A stretch of DNA of 53,995 nt from Syntrophaceae bacterium UBA4810 (GTDB lineage: Bacteria; Desulfobacterota; Syntrophia; Syntrophales; Smithellaceae): the NCBI GenBank assembly GCA_002402545.1, contig DHGA01000103.1, positions 9,447-63,441 on the forward strand, read 5' to 3'. The first letter of the stretch is position 1, and each line of letters starts with the position of its first letter. The position numbers and the translations under genes were made by a program. A model generated the notes under the pieces. That model searched no databases and was not told the origin of the DNA. It worked only from the letters and a program-made list of their open reading frames with translations. Shown piece after piece: positions 8,284 to 17,394 of the stretch.

Positions 8284-9669
8284 ATGGCTACCCAGCACAG
8301 AGAAAAATTTGATAATTTCTACAGAAATATTCTCAATCCTGCCGTTGATTTGTGCCGCAGGGAATTTACACTTTCCGGCTACAGCTATGGCGAGGTTTTT
8401 GAATTGGCGGCGGGCATCAAAACGATGCTCGCCTCTCGCGGCAGGGAAAAAACACTTTGCCTGTGCACCGAGAAAAAATCCGTTACCGCCGCCTGTGTTC
8501 TGGCATCACTTGCGGGCGCCTGCCAGCTGATTCTTCCTTATTCCTTTTCCGCGCACGCGCTGATGGAAATGCAAGAAGCCACCGGTTTTGATGCCGCGAT
8601 TGCCGACCACCCGGAAGAATTGCCTTCGGGCGTGGAAGTTATCACTCCTCTATCGGGAAAAATCTCCGATCTCAAACCGGACAAACTGCGCGACCCGGAC
8701 AAACCTTTTTTACGCCTTTTCACCGGCGGCTCTACGGGAAAACCCAGGGTCTGGACAAAGTCGCCGCGCAATCTCCTTGCCGAAGCGTTTTACTTAAAAG
8801 AAAAATTTGAGCTTACGCAAAACGATTTATTTGTTGCCACCGTGCCGCCGTATCATATTTACGGGTTACTTTTTTCCGTGCTTGTTCCTTTTGCCGCGCG
8901 GGCGCGGATTCTGCCGGACATTTACACTTTTCCGCAGGAAATAATTTCCGCGGTTAACAAACATTCAGCCACCGTGCTGATCAGTGTGCCGGCGCACTAC
9001 CGTTCTTTAAAGACAGATGATCTGTCCGTGCCTTCTTTAAAAATCGCGTTTTCTTCCTCCGGCGCGCTTAATCGCGCCGATGCGGCGCACTTTTATAAAA
9101 AAACCGGTGTGGGGATAACGGAAATCTACGGCTCCACGGAAACAGGCGGCGTTGCCGCGCGCAATATCAGTGAAAACACGGAAAGCTGGAAACCATTTGA
9201 TGTTGTTGCTTGGAAAATTGATGGTAGGGACGGCTCACGGCTTTGCATTAAATCTGATTTTGCTTCTGAAGAATTGCCGCGCGACAAGGATGGGTTTTGC
9301 ATGACGGGCGATGAAGCCGCCCCGGACAAAGATAACCGCTTTACACTTTTGGGGCGCGCCGACGGTATTGTCAAAGTAGCCGGCAAAAGAGTTGACTTGA
9401 TTGAAGTGCAAAATAAAATCAAAACATTACCCGGAGTGCAGGAAGCCGTTGTTATTGCGCTACCCACCGAAAAAGGGCGTGAAAGCATTATTGCCGCGCT
9501 GGTGGTCGGTGATCTTACCGAAGCCGAGCTAAGAAAAATGATGAAGTATCTGCTTGAACCCTACGCGATACCGCGGCGCGTGAAAATTGTTTCGCACATC
9601 GCCACCACGGCTACCGGCAAGATTGACCGGCGGACAATAGAAAAGATATTGCTTTCCGACGAAGATTAA
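8284..9669 (+). CDS. AMP-dependent acyl/aryl ligase (ANL superfamily)
   Basis: About 461 residues of an adenylate-forming enzyme: the phosphate-binding loop LFTGGSTGKPR, the adenine-contact EIYGSTETGG, the hinge GRADGIVKVAGKRVDL and a C-terminal catalytic Lys in TATGKIDRR. It should activate a carboxylic starter acid as the adenylate and load it on the ACP or CoA; ApeH plays this role in aryl-polyene clusters. The frame is open from a TTG at 8266, but the ATG at 8284 is preferred; neither has a clear ribosome-binding site. It is the only plus-strand gene of the island and faces away from the dehydratase, with about 140 bases between them for divergent promoters. Confidence 0.85.
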   Translation: MATQHREKFDNFYRNILNPAVDLCRREFTLSGYSYGEVFELAAGIKTMLASRGREKTLCLCTEKKSVTAACVLASLAGACQLILPYSFSAHALMEMQEATGFDAAIADHPEELPSGVEVITPLSGKISDLKPDKLRDPDKPFLRLFTGGSTGKPRVWTKSPRNLLAEAFYLKEKFELTQNDLFVATVPPYHIYGLLFSVLVPFAARARILPDIYTFPQEIISAVNKHSATVLISVPAHYRSLKTDDLSVPSLKIAFSSSGALNRADAAHFYKKTGVGITEIYGSTETGGVAARNISENTESWKPFDVVAWKIDGRDGSRLCIKSDFASEELPRDKDGFCMTGDEAAPDKDNRFTLLGRADGIVKVAGKRVDLIEVQNKIKTLPGVQEAVVIALPTEKGRESIIAALVVGDLTEAELRKMMKYLLEPYAIPRRVKIVSHIATTATGKIDRRTIEKILLSDED

Positions 9670-9675
9670 AAACAT

Positions 9676-10986
9676 CTAGCGTGCTTTTTCCGTTTTTGTT
9701 TTCAACCGCTTCAGCCGGTGCGCGAGCGATTCTTTTTCGTCTAGTGAAAAACCATTGTTCTGATTGAGCGCGCTTTCCACGAGAATTTTCGCGGCTTGGC
9801 AGTCACGGGCGCGATGTTCCAGCCATTTGGCCATTTCCGATACAGCGGAAAAATCCACGGGCGTAATTTCCAGCAGTTCCTGCCAGATTTGCGTCGCTTC
9901 TTGCCAGCGTCCGGTGCGCTTGCATAAAGAGGCTAATTCTTTTTTTGAAATTACGGATAGTTCGGCACCTGCCGGGCTTTCGTTAAAGACATCCAGAATT
10001 TTTCCGGCGCGCCCGGCGTCGCGTCTTTTAAACAGAAGCCTTGCCGCGGCCAGGTAATCGTCCGCGTGTGAATTTTGCAATTCCTGCTTCGCGCAGAGAA
10101 TTTCCGTTAGATGCGCGGTAAGCGTCGCCATGGAAATCACATCCAGTTTATTGTGTTCAAAAATTGCTTCCAGCAGCCGGCCATCACGATTTTTCAGCCA
10201 ATCAAAATATCGCTGGGGAATTTCCCATCCGGGAATATCTCCTTCCCGAAAAACTCCCAGCACTTCGGCCTCCAGCGTCCCCAGTCTGCTGTTTTCCAGA
10301 CGATGCCCTAAAATGCGCCGCGACGGATGAAGTAAATCCAGATGCGGCAGGCTCGCCATATCGCTTTTCAATCGATTCAAGATGAAGCGGGTGTTTAAGA
10401 GATTGACGTCAAAGGCCTTGCCGTTAAAAGTGACCAAAAAATTCTTTTGAGCGGCGATTTGGGCAAGATAAAAAAGCGCGGCGCGTTCTTCGGAAAAATC
10501 ACGCGCGAAAATCTGCCGGATATGAAAAGCGCCTTCTTCAAACCAGCCCAGGCCGATGAGAAAAGCCAGTGTTCCCGTGCCGCCGGCAAGGCCGGTTGTT
10601 TCTGTATCCAGAAAAAGGCCTTCCTCGCAGCGGCAGTTGCTTAAAGCGTTGTCGCCTGCCAAAACCCCCGCGGCGTTCATATCCAGGTTAAGGGTTTCGC
10701 GGATATTGCGTCGCCCGTGCCGGCAGTTTCCGGCAAGGATATCGCTGGCCAGAAAAAATTTACCGTGTTTGTTTTCCATTTCTTCGCCCCTGACTATTTT
10801 TTCCAGAGCGATGGTCTCTCCCCAAAATTCCTTTTTGGGTGCAGCAGTTTGTATCTGCGGCCGGCGTGAAAGAATCATGTCCATCCGGCGGCGCAGTTCA
10901 TCAATTCGCGCCTGTTTTTCTGAAGGCGCGGTGGGCTTTGTAGTTTTTTCGCCGGTCAGGCGTTTTAATTTATCAATCGAGCTCAT
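9676..10986 (-). CDS. mrfB: MrfB/YprB-like RNase H-fold exonuclease
   Basis: A 436-residue protein with a central DEDD-type exonuclease domain: FLDTETTGLAGG (first acidic pair), VTFNGKAFDVNLL (second Asp), and EHNKLDVISM (last Asp). The C-terminal 130 residues look like helical TPR-type repeats. It matches Bacillus subtilis YprB, renamed MrfB, which works with the helicase MrfA (YprA) in a UvrA-independent repair route for mitomycin C damage. The two genes are usually neighbours. Here mrfA lies 3.8 kb away, separated by a QueG-like gene, an mrfA remnant and an ATPase gene. Confidence 0.85.
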   Translation of the reverse strand: MSSIDKLKRLTGEKTTKPTAPSEKQARIDELRRRMDMILSRRPQIQTAAPKKEFWGETIALEKIVRGEEMENKHGKFFLASDILAGNCRHGRRNIRETLNLDMNAAGVLAGDNALSNCRCEEGLFLDTETTGLAGGTGTLAFLIGLGWFEEGAFHIRQIFARDFSEERAALFYLAQIAAQKNFLVTFNGKAFDVNLLNTRFILNRLKSDMASLPHLDLLHPSRRILGHRLENSRLGTLEAEVLGVFREGDIPGWEIPQRYFDWLKNRDGRLLEAIFEHNKLDVISMATLTAHLTEILCAKQELQNSHADDYLAAARLLFKRRDAGRAGKILDVFNESPAGAELSVISKKELASLCKRTGRWQEATQIWQELLEITPVDFSAVSEMAKWLEHRARDCQAAKILVESALNQNNGFSLDEKESLAHRLKRLKTKTEKAR

Positions 10987-10998
10987 GTTTTTTTTGTC

Positions 10999-11031
10999 AT
11001 CGCGAGTCCTGCATTGGCAGGACGTGGCGAT
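10999..11031. repeat. Palindromic intergenic repeat
   Basis: A nested inverted repeat: GTCCTGC (11006-11012), loop ATTG, GCAGGAC (11017-11023), enclosed by ATCGC (10999-11003) and GCGAT (11027-11031). It lies between mrfB and the ATPase gene. It looks like one of a family of dispersed intergenic hairpins; related-looking elements lie at 19859-19903 and 40271-40366. Confidence 0.7.
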
Positions 11032-11041
11032 CTATTATAGT

Positions 11042-13291
11042 TCAAGTTATTGAATCCGATAATGCCTTATAATGATCTTTGTCTTTCTTATTAATTGTTT
11101 CCAAAATAAAGTCTATTGAGTCATCTAATTCTTTTAAATCCGGGAATTTAAGAGAATGTTCGATATTTTCTTCATGAGAATATTCGTCCATAATTTTTAG
11201 TGCACATATTTTACTATTAATTTCTTCTTTGCAAATATCACTAAAATACTTTTCGCATTTTTTCTTATATTTATTCCCATCTGGATATCTCATAAATAAA
11301 TATAACTCAAAAAATCTTCTTAAAATATTGGGTAATATATAGAGTTGCTTAAATTCTGGCTTGCTTATTGTCTTTTGGTATTCGCTTAGTATATAAAATA
11401 AATAGTTATATTCACTTTTATACTCTCTTAGTAATTTAGGTAGTACTTCTAATGTTGAAAAACAATCTTCGTTGTGTTTAATCTTTTTTATTAAATAAAA
11501 AGAGCCATTTCTATTTTCTAAATCATATTTGTAAAGGTCTTTAAGTAAATTAAAAAAATCAAAATTGTGTGTCGTAATAAATATTTGTCCCATCTCTTCA
11601 ATCCTGCTACTAAGAAATGCATAAACTCTATGCATGTGGTTTGAGTCAAGACTGGAAACAGGATCATCAATAAATATTACAGCGGTACCAATATTGAAAC
11701 TCGTTTCTTCTAGCTTTGCAAAAAAATAAATCAATGAAATAATATTTCTTTCACCAGTGCTGAGATTTTTTGCGATTTCGTCGTTTCTATAAAGTTTATA
11801 TCTACCGCTCTCTGTTTGTTCTATTCTAAGTCTATCATCACCAAAAAATACTGTTAGATATTCATTTAGCGTTTTTACACCTACTGCGGATTCTTTTATG
11901 TTGTTTTTTAATATTTCGATGTCATCTTTGATAGTTGTTATACTTTCGGCCATTTCCCTAATTTCAAGATTTAAAGATTCAAGCATTGTTTTCATGTCAA
12001 ATATTTTTTCGTTTTCTATGAAAGTGGCGCTAAAATGTTTTGCGATGTCATCTTTGGCCTTTAATTTTTCTTTATCGATATTGTTTGATTTATCGTTATG
12101 CTTTTCTATTAATTTTTGTATTTCGTTTATGATAGTTTCCATTTCCTTTTGTATATCAGGATTAATTGGTGATGCAATTTCTAATGCCTCGAATGGACTT
12201 TCTTTTTTTTGTCTTAACTTCTCTAATAAAGCGTTTATTTGATTTATATAAAGCTCTTGTGTATTTTTAAATTTATTTAATAATTGTTGATAATCACTTT
12301 TATATTCATCATACAAACGTGCTTTGTCTGGTAAGCTTATCTTTTCAATCTCTGATAGGTGAATCTTTATTTTTTCAGCAAGGTTTTCGATTTTATTCAT
12401 TAGTTTGTAAAATTCTTCTGAAAAATGCTGCTGCAGTTCTTTAATTCGTTCGCTTTTTAGTTCATTGAGACAGAATTGACAAATAGCTTCATTTTTATGA
12501 ATATCTAAACCTTCTTGAACCCAATCACTCAATCGTGGCTCTTTTTCTAATTTTTCGATGATTTTCTGAACGGTAATCTTTGATTTCATGATCTGCATGA
12601 CGTCGTTAAAATAATTATTTAATCCAAGATTAATTGTCAGCAAAGTAATTAAATCTAATTTTTTACTCCTATAAGTTGATATTTTTGTTTCTAAAATTTT
12701 ATGATTTAAAATCGAATTATTATAGGTGTCTTTCATTGAATTAGTAAGCTTTTCTAACTCGTTTCTATCAAAGTCTCTTGGATTTGTTATGGATAAAATA
12801 TTTCTGATTTCGGTTGCTTTGCTCTGGTATTTGTTTCTAAATTCTTCTTCTTTTTTCTCTTTCTCTTGTTCTTTTTTGGCCTTTAATTTTTCTTGTTTCT
12901 CTTTTTTTTCTACTGTGGCAGACAATTCTTTTTCAAGTTTATTAGAATCTTCGCCAAGAATTAGAATGGGATCAATCTCTGCGTTTTCATTGTTCCATTC
13001 AAAATTTTTTTCAATAAAATCTTCACTAAACACTTTGACTTGGATGCCTATGTTTTGTAAATCCAAATGTGTAATATCATTGTTGCTAGACGATATAGTA
13101 AATTTAGAGCCTGAAAAATCTCTGTGAAGTTCTTTTATCTCTAAGGCTCTGAAGATTCTGGAAAGAGTTGTTTTGCCAGAATAATTCCAACCGTATATGA
13201 AATTATATTTCCCAAATTCCGGTAGATTTGCATTCCAGCAAAAATCATGAAATTGTCCAAAGTCCTCAATTATCTTTAAAGACCTAATCAT
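11042..13291 (-). CDS. RloC/PrrC-like AAA ATPase, predicted tRNA anticodon nuclease
   Basis: A 749-residue ABC-type ATPase of the AAA_13 class. Walker A is GWNYSGKT (34-41). A long coiled coil, rich in Lys and Glu from about residue 115, carries a zinc-hook-like CQFC (C271, C274) near its middle. The ABC signature LSTGERN, Walker B FIDDPVSSLD and the H-loop TTHNFD follow. The C-terminal domain contains RRFFE (R658, E662) and later EYSHEE (H706). This matches the Arg-x3-Glu...His triad of the PrrC/RloC anticodon nucleases, and the Rad50-like hook is typical of RloC. RloC proteins are thought to cleave tRNA anticodons in response to DNA damage or phage attack. The gene is visibly AT-rich against its neighbours, has a strong AGGAGG ribosome-binding site and no partner gene, so recent transfer is likely. 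Confidence 0.8.
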   Translation of the reverse strand: MIRSLKIIEDFGQFHDFCWNANLPEFGKYNFIYGWNYSGKTTLSRIFRALEIKELHRDFSGSKFTISSSNNDITHLDLQNIGIQVKVFSEDFIEKNFEWNNENAEIDPILILGEDSNKLEKELSATVEKKEKQEKLKAKKEQEKEKKEEEFRNKYQSKATEIRNILSITNPRDFDRNELEKLTNSMKDTYNNSILNHKILETKISTYRSKKLDLITLLTINLGLNNYFNDVMQIMKSKITVQKIIEKLEKEPRLSDWVQEGLDIHKNEAICQFCLNELKSERIKELQQHFSEEFYKLMNKIENLAEKIKIHLSEIEKISLPDKARLYDEYKSDYQQLLNKFKNTQELYINQINALLEKLRQKKESPFEALEIASPINPDIQKEMETIINEIQKLIEKHNDKSNNIDKEKLKAKDDIAKHFSATFIENEKIFDMKTMLESLNLEIREMAESITTIKDDIEILKNNIKESAVGVKTLNEYLTVFFGDDRLRIEQTESGRYKLYRNDEIAKNLSTGERNIISLIYFFAKLEETSFNIGTAVIFIDDPVSSLDSNHMHRVYAFLSSRIEEMGQIFITTHNFDFFNLLKDLYKYDLENRNGSFYLIKKIKHNEDCFSTLEVLPKLLREYKSEYNYLFYILSEYQKTISKPEFKQLYILPNILRRFFELYLFMRYPDGNKYKKKCEKYFSDICKEEINSKICALKIMDEYSHEENIEHSLKFPDLKELDDSIDFILETINKKDKDHYKALSDSIT

Positions 13292-13382
13292 AATTATTGT
13301 CCTCCTGAAAATTTGTCTCCAGCGTGAGAAATAGATTAGTCAGGTATTCAAATATTAGTTTTAATAATTTTCACTATTGTTT

Positions 13383-13568
13383 TCATTTCCCCAAAATCAA
13401 TCCGATTATTTTCGGCACGATTTCTTTGGCCGATTTGCCCACTTCCAGCGTCGGCCCCACGCACGAGGGGCAACCGTAAGCGCAGGGGCATTTTTCAATT
13501 AAAGAGCGTGCCGCGTTTAATAAATTTGCATGTTCGTGGTAAAGTAGCTCCGAAAAGCCGATGCCGCT
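13383..13568 (-). pseudogene. Remnant of the 3' end of an mrfA-like helicase gene
   Basis: These 186 bases encode the last 61 residues and stop of an MrfA-type helicase, including the zinc-site CPCAYGCPSC. They align without gaps to 14838-15023, the end of the intact helicase. By hand I count about 24 mismatches, nearly all in third codon positions; only four change an amino acid. The helicase frame ends abruptly upstream of 13568, where unrelated AT-rich sequence opens a spurious short ORF to 13646. The synonymous pattern says the two copies diverged as functional genes before coming together, so this is probably the resident 3' end displaced by an insertion, or a donor allele's end brought in. 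Confidence 0.85.
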
Positions 13569-13666
13569 GAAATAATATATTGTTAAATTTTTATACATAA
13601 TTTTTCTTATCGTTGCATTCTTATCTATGATAAGAAAGTAGTCCATTTAAAAATAGCGCGGTTTTC

Positions 13667-14806
13667 TTATTTATTGGCTAATGCCATGTTTATTTCTTCT
13701 CTGACCCGGCGACTGTTCTCGCGTGTCAGGCTTGTCTCCAATGCAAATCGCGCCTTGGCGCCGTCCAGGTTTCCAAGCGCCCAGGCCGCGTGAACCCTTA
13801 CCAGCTCTTCAGGATCATTCATGGCCTCCGCCAGATAAGGCGTCATCTCACTGTCGCCGCTGTTGCCGAGCGCGACGGCGGCATTTCGCCGGAAATATTT
13901 CCGGTCGCGCATGAAGGCGTGAAAGAGCGGCGCAACGACCATATTTTCGGTAACGTTGTCCGTTTTCAAAAGACCCGTCAGGCTAAAATACTTTGCCGTT
14001 TCTTCCAGAAAGGCGTTCGGCGGAAGTTCCGCTTTGAGCTTCTTTTGGTTTTTAGGGCAAACCTCCTGGCACACGTCGCACCCATGTATCCAGCTTGCCA
14101 TCTTTGGCCGAAGTTCCCGATCGATATACGGGGTAGTGTTCGGGAAGCCGTAAGTGTTGATGTAGTGGTTGAAGGTGAGGCACCGGCGCGGATTGATGCG
14201 AAAATCGTCAACGATGGCCCCCGTCGGACACGCTTCGATGCAACGCCGGCAATCGGGCGGACAGTGTGTTCCGTTCACCGGTGAATCATACTCCAACTCC
14301 GCATCCACGATAAAGATATGGATGAGCACGAAAGTGCCGATGTCCGGAGCGCAAAAGAAAGTATTGCGGCCGATCTGACCGAGCCCGGCGCGAACCGCGG
14401 CCGGGCGATTTGGCAGGCCGGTGGTGCTCATGAGCCAAGGCCCGACCTGCATCCCTTTATTCTTCAGAAATTGTCGCATGAGTTGTACCCGCGCGCCTCC
14501 CAGGCGTGTGGGTGGCTCTATATATGAACGCGATTGGTACAGACGGCCGATTTTGCCCACCAGATTATCCGGGAAGTGTTCACGGAAGTAGTCGTATATC
14601 GCGACGATGATCGACCGGGCGTATGGCAGGCGATCCTTCGGATCGCCGGTTTTTACAATAAAATCCGATTGCGCCGCCCAGTCATAGTCTTGTGAGCGTT
14701 CTTCCATCGCCTCGGCATACATTGGGAATGGGTCGGCTGTGGTTATTCCCACCCTGCTGTAGCCAAGGTCGAGTGCATATCTTTTGATCTCTTCCGTCAG
14801 CAACAT
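13667..14806 (-). CDS. queG: QueG-like epoxyqueuosine reductase (COG1600)
   Basis: A 379-residue protein with the COG1600 layout: an N-terminal cobalamin-binding-type domain, a double 4Fe-4S segment (CPPDCRRCIEACPTG then GCDVCQEVCPKNQ) and C-terminal HEAT-like repeats (around residues 300-379, with ALGNSGD and AWALGNLDG units). QueG reduces epoxyqueuosine to queuosine in tRNA with cobalamin. The first cluster motif is slightly atypical (CPPDCRRC rather than CGxCxxC), so a QueG paralogue with another substrate is possible. It follows the helicase by about 30 bases, its ribosome-binding site (AAGGAG) lies just after the helicase stop, and it sits between the two copies of the helicase 3' end. 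Confidence 0.75.
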   Translation of the reverse strand: MLLTEEIKRYALDLGYSRVGITTADPFPMYAEAMEERSQDYDWAAQSDFIVKTGDPKDRLPYARSIIVAIYDYFREHFPDNLVGKIGRLYQSRSYIEPPTRLGGARVQLMRQFLKNKGMQVGPWLMSTTGLPNRPAAVRAGLGQIGRNTFFCAPDIGTFVLIHIFIVDAELEYDSPVNGTHCPPDCRRCIEACPTGAIVDDFRINPRRCLTFNHYINTYGFPNTTPYIDRELRPKMASWIHGCDVCQEVCPKNQKKLKAELPPNAFLEETAKYFSLTGLLKTDNVTENMVVAPLFHAFMRDRKYFRRNAAVALGNSGDSEMTPYLAEAMNDPEELVRVHAAWALGNLDGAKARFALETSLTRENSRRVREEINMALANK

Positions 14807-14837
14807 GTAACGCCTCGATATGAATTTATCTCCTTTT

Positions 14838-15023
14838 TCAGGTTCCCAAAATCAATCCAATTATTTTCGGCACGATTTCTTTGGCGGTTTTGCCCACTTC
14901 CAGCGTGGGGCCGACGCACGAGGGGCAGCCGTAAGCGCACGGGCATTTTTCAATCAAAGATCGCGCGGCATTTAATAAATTGGCGTGTTCCCGGTAAAGC
15001 AGTTCCGAAAAGCCAATGCCGCC
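14838..15023. repeat. Direct repeat partner: 3' end of the intact mrfA
   Basis: This last 186 bases of the intact helicase gene are about 87 percent identical to 13383-13568 and in the same orientation. The queG-like gene is the only gene between the copies. Differences are mostly synonymous. Confidence 0.85.
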
Positions 15024-17219
15024 GGGGTAGGCGTCAAACACAAAAATCGTCGGGTCGAATTCATCAATTCGCGCGCCTGATTTTTCGCTGAAACTATCGG
15101 GACGCCCCTCAGAAAAGGAAGTAATCACCCGTCCCGCTTTTCCCTGGCTCACAAACCACTCGCCGGATTTGTCGCCCAGCGCGCGGTCGATATCGTGTGT
15201 GTCGGCCATTAAAAACATCGCGGATAAATGATGCAGCGTGTAGGCGAGACCCGATAAGCCGTCGATAATTTCCGCGGGAGTAAAATTGAGAGCGCGCAGA
15301 CGATCACGCGGTATGGTAAACCAGTAACTAGTCGTGTGCATGTCTTTTTCCGGCAGATTGACATCGCCGTAGCCCAGATTTTCGGATGTGTAGAATTTTA
15401 TTTTTTTGAAGCCGACAACTTTGCGCACGACCTGCACCTCGCCGTGCTCTACAATAGCTCCGTCATCTTTGTGCTTATCAAACGAATCAATTACGCGCAC
15501 GTTGGTATAAGTCATGGCGTCTGTGTAGTAATCGGAATCCACCTTACGCACGTAAGCTTTTTTACCTTCCAGGTCGAGTTTATCCACGTGATACTGTTCG
15601 GAGGCCATCATGTAAATTGCCTCGTCATGCAGGGCGGTAAAAGCGCTGTCCCAGTCCACTTCGGCGATGACCTTGTGCTTGCCTGTCTCAGTTGTATCCA
15701 CGACCACAACATTTTCCGGATTAATCGCGCGCAGGCTTACTTCACTCGCGGGATAACTTTCCGCCGCCCAGTGCCAGCGATCGTCAGCTTTGTGCAACAC
15801 GCCCTTTTCTTGCAGGTATTGAAGAAATTCTTCCAGGTTTTCGCCACCGAACATTTCTCCTTTTTCAAAAGGCAATTCAAAAGCCGCGCTTTTTATGTGA
15901 TGAAGTAAAATCAGGAGATTATCAGGATTTATGCGGCAGTGCTCCGGCGATAAAGCAAAAAAGTAATCGGGATTTTCCATGATGAACTGATCCAGCGGAT
16001 TGCTACGCGCTATAAGCATCGCGAGGCTCCTGCCCGCGCGCCGTCCCGCGCGCCCGGCCTGCTGCCAGGTGCTGGCAATCGTGCCGGGATAGCCGACCAT
16101 GATGCAGGCCTCCAGATCCCCGATATCAATGCCCAGCTCCAACGCGTTTGTGCTGATGACGCCCATGACTTCGCGTGTGCGCAGGCCTTTTTCAATTTCG
16201 CGGCGCAGATTCGGCAGATAGCCGCCGCGGTAGCCAGTGACAAAATGGTCATCCAGCGGTTTGCTCTTCACAAATTTATCTTTCAGATACTTGGTGAGCA
16301 CTTCTACGTTTAAGCGGCTGGTGGCGAAAACTATTGTCTGAATATCGTTGCCGATCAGGTCGGAGGCGATTTTGCGCGCGGGCGTCATGGCGCTTTGCCG
16401 TATGCCCAGTTCGCGGTTGACGAGCGGCGGATTGTAAAGAATAAAAGTTTTGGCCGCGGTAGGTGCGCCGCTTTTATCCAGAAGCGCCACTTCGCGCTCC
16501 AGTATTTTTTCGGCGTGCTCTCTGGGGTTCGCCACCGTGGCCGAACAGCAGATGAAAATGGGACTGGACCCGTAAAAGCGGCAAATCCGCACCAGCCGGC
16601 GAATGACATTGGCAAAGTGCGAGCCGAAGATACCGCGGTAAATGTGCAGTTCGTCAATAACCACGTATTTTAAATTGGTAAAAAGTTTTTGCCATTTGGT
16701 GTGATGCGGCAAAATTCCCGTATGCAGCATATCCGGATTGGTGACTACAACGTTTCCCAGCTTGCGGATAGCCTGGCGCGCGTCGTCGGGCGTGTCGCCG
16801 TCGTAGGTGTAAGTTTTGATATCGGCCTGCAAATCGGTTATCAGGCCGTGAATCTCATGCATCTGATCCTGCGCCAGCGCCTTGGTGGGGAAAAGATACA
16901 AAGCACGCGTTTCGGGCTGCTCCAGAATGCTTTGCAAAACAGGCAGATTGTAGCAAAGCGTTTTACCGCTGGCGGTGGGCGTTACCAATACAACATCTTT
17001 GCCATTGCGGATAAAGCGGACAGCCTGCGCCTGATGCCGGTAGAGCTTTTCCAGGCCGCGCTTTTTAAGCACATCCAGCAGGCGCAGATTTACCCAGGCT
17101 GGATAATCTTCAAAATCGCCGGATTCGGCGGGAATTTCCACCACGGCGGCGGCGTTCGAATTGAAGCTTTTGTTCTTTTTGAGGCGGGCAACCCATTCGT
17201 CTAATGTTAATTTAGTCAT
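14838..17219 (-). CDS. mrfA: MrfA/YprA-like DEAD/DEAH helicase with DUF1998 domain
   Basis: About 793 residues: superfamily 2 helicase motifs TPTASGKT (motif I), DELH (motif II), CSATVANP (motif III), and NALELGIDIGD and QQAGRAGRR (motifs V and VI). A C-terminal DUF1998 region ends in a four-cysteine zinc site CPCAYGCPSC. It matches YprA, renamed MrfA, a 3'-5' DNA helicase that with MrfB repairs mitomycin C lesions. The frame is open from a GTG at 17276, but the ATG at 17219 gives the conserved N-terminus. Its last 61 codons have a diverged second copy at 13383-13568, on the far side of the queG-like gene. Confidence 0.9.
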   Translation of the reverse strand: MTKLTLDEWVARLKKNKSFNSNAAAVVEIPAESGDFEDYPAWVNLRLLDVLKKRGLEKLYRHQAQAVRFIRNGKDVVLVTPTASGKTLCYNLPVLQSILEQPETRALYLFPTKALAQDQMHEIHGLITDLQADIKTYTYDGDTPDDARQAIRKLGNVVVTNPDMLHTGILPHHTKWQKLFTNLKYVVIDELHIYRGIFGSHFANVIRRLVRICRFYGSSPIFICCSATVANPREHAEKILEREVALLDKSGAPTAAKTFILYNPPLVNRELGIRQSAMTPARKIASDLIGNDIQTIVFATSRLNVEVLTKYLKDKFVKSKPLDDHFVTGYRGGYLPNLRREIEKGLRTREVMGVISTNALELGIDIGDLEACIMVGYPGTIASTWQQAGRAGRRAGRSLAMLIARSNPLDQFIMENPDYFFALSPEHCRINPDNLLILLHHIKSAAFELPFEKGEMFGGENLEEFLQYLQEKGVLHKADDRWHWAAESYPASEVSLRAINPENVVVVDTTETGKHKVIAEVDWDSAFTALHDEAIYMMASEQYHVDKLDLEGKKAYVRKVDSDYYTDAMTYTNVRVIDSFDKHKDDGAIVEHGEVQVVRKVVGFKKIKFYTSENLGYGDVNLPEKDMHTTSYWFTIPRDRLRALNFTPAEIIDGLSGLAYTLHHLSAMFLMADTHDIDRALGDKSGEWFVSQGKAGRVITSFSEGRPDSFSEKSGARIDEFDPTIFVFDAYPGGIGFSELLYREHANLLNAARSLIEKCPCAYGCPSCVGPTLEVGKTAKEIVPKIIGLILGT

Positions 17220-17394
17220 AGATTTTCTTGCCTTCTTACTCCGGATTTGCATTATAGTTAAAATACAAAATATCACAACCGATAGTTGAGGATAGTAATT
17301 GCAAAAGGCAAATTGTTGAGGTAATTTAAAGATGTATCAAAAACTGTAAAAAGCGAAGTTCTTATATTAGCTATAAGCAGGGTAAAGCAATATA

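Noticed and set aside
11042..13291. SMC/Rad50 or a Wadjet-type condensin subunit
   Set aside because: The C-terminal domain past the H-loop, with the Arg-x3-Glu and EYSHE motifs, fits anticodon nucleases, and there are no JetA/B/D or Mre11 partner genes.
13383..13646. 87-residue ORF with a helicase-like C-terminus as a functional small gene
   Set aside because: Only the last 61 codons match the helicase; the first 26 are unrelated AT-rich sequence, there is no ribosome-binding site, and it is best read as a gene remnant.
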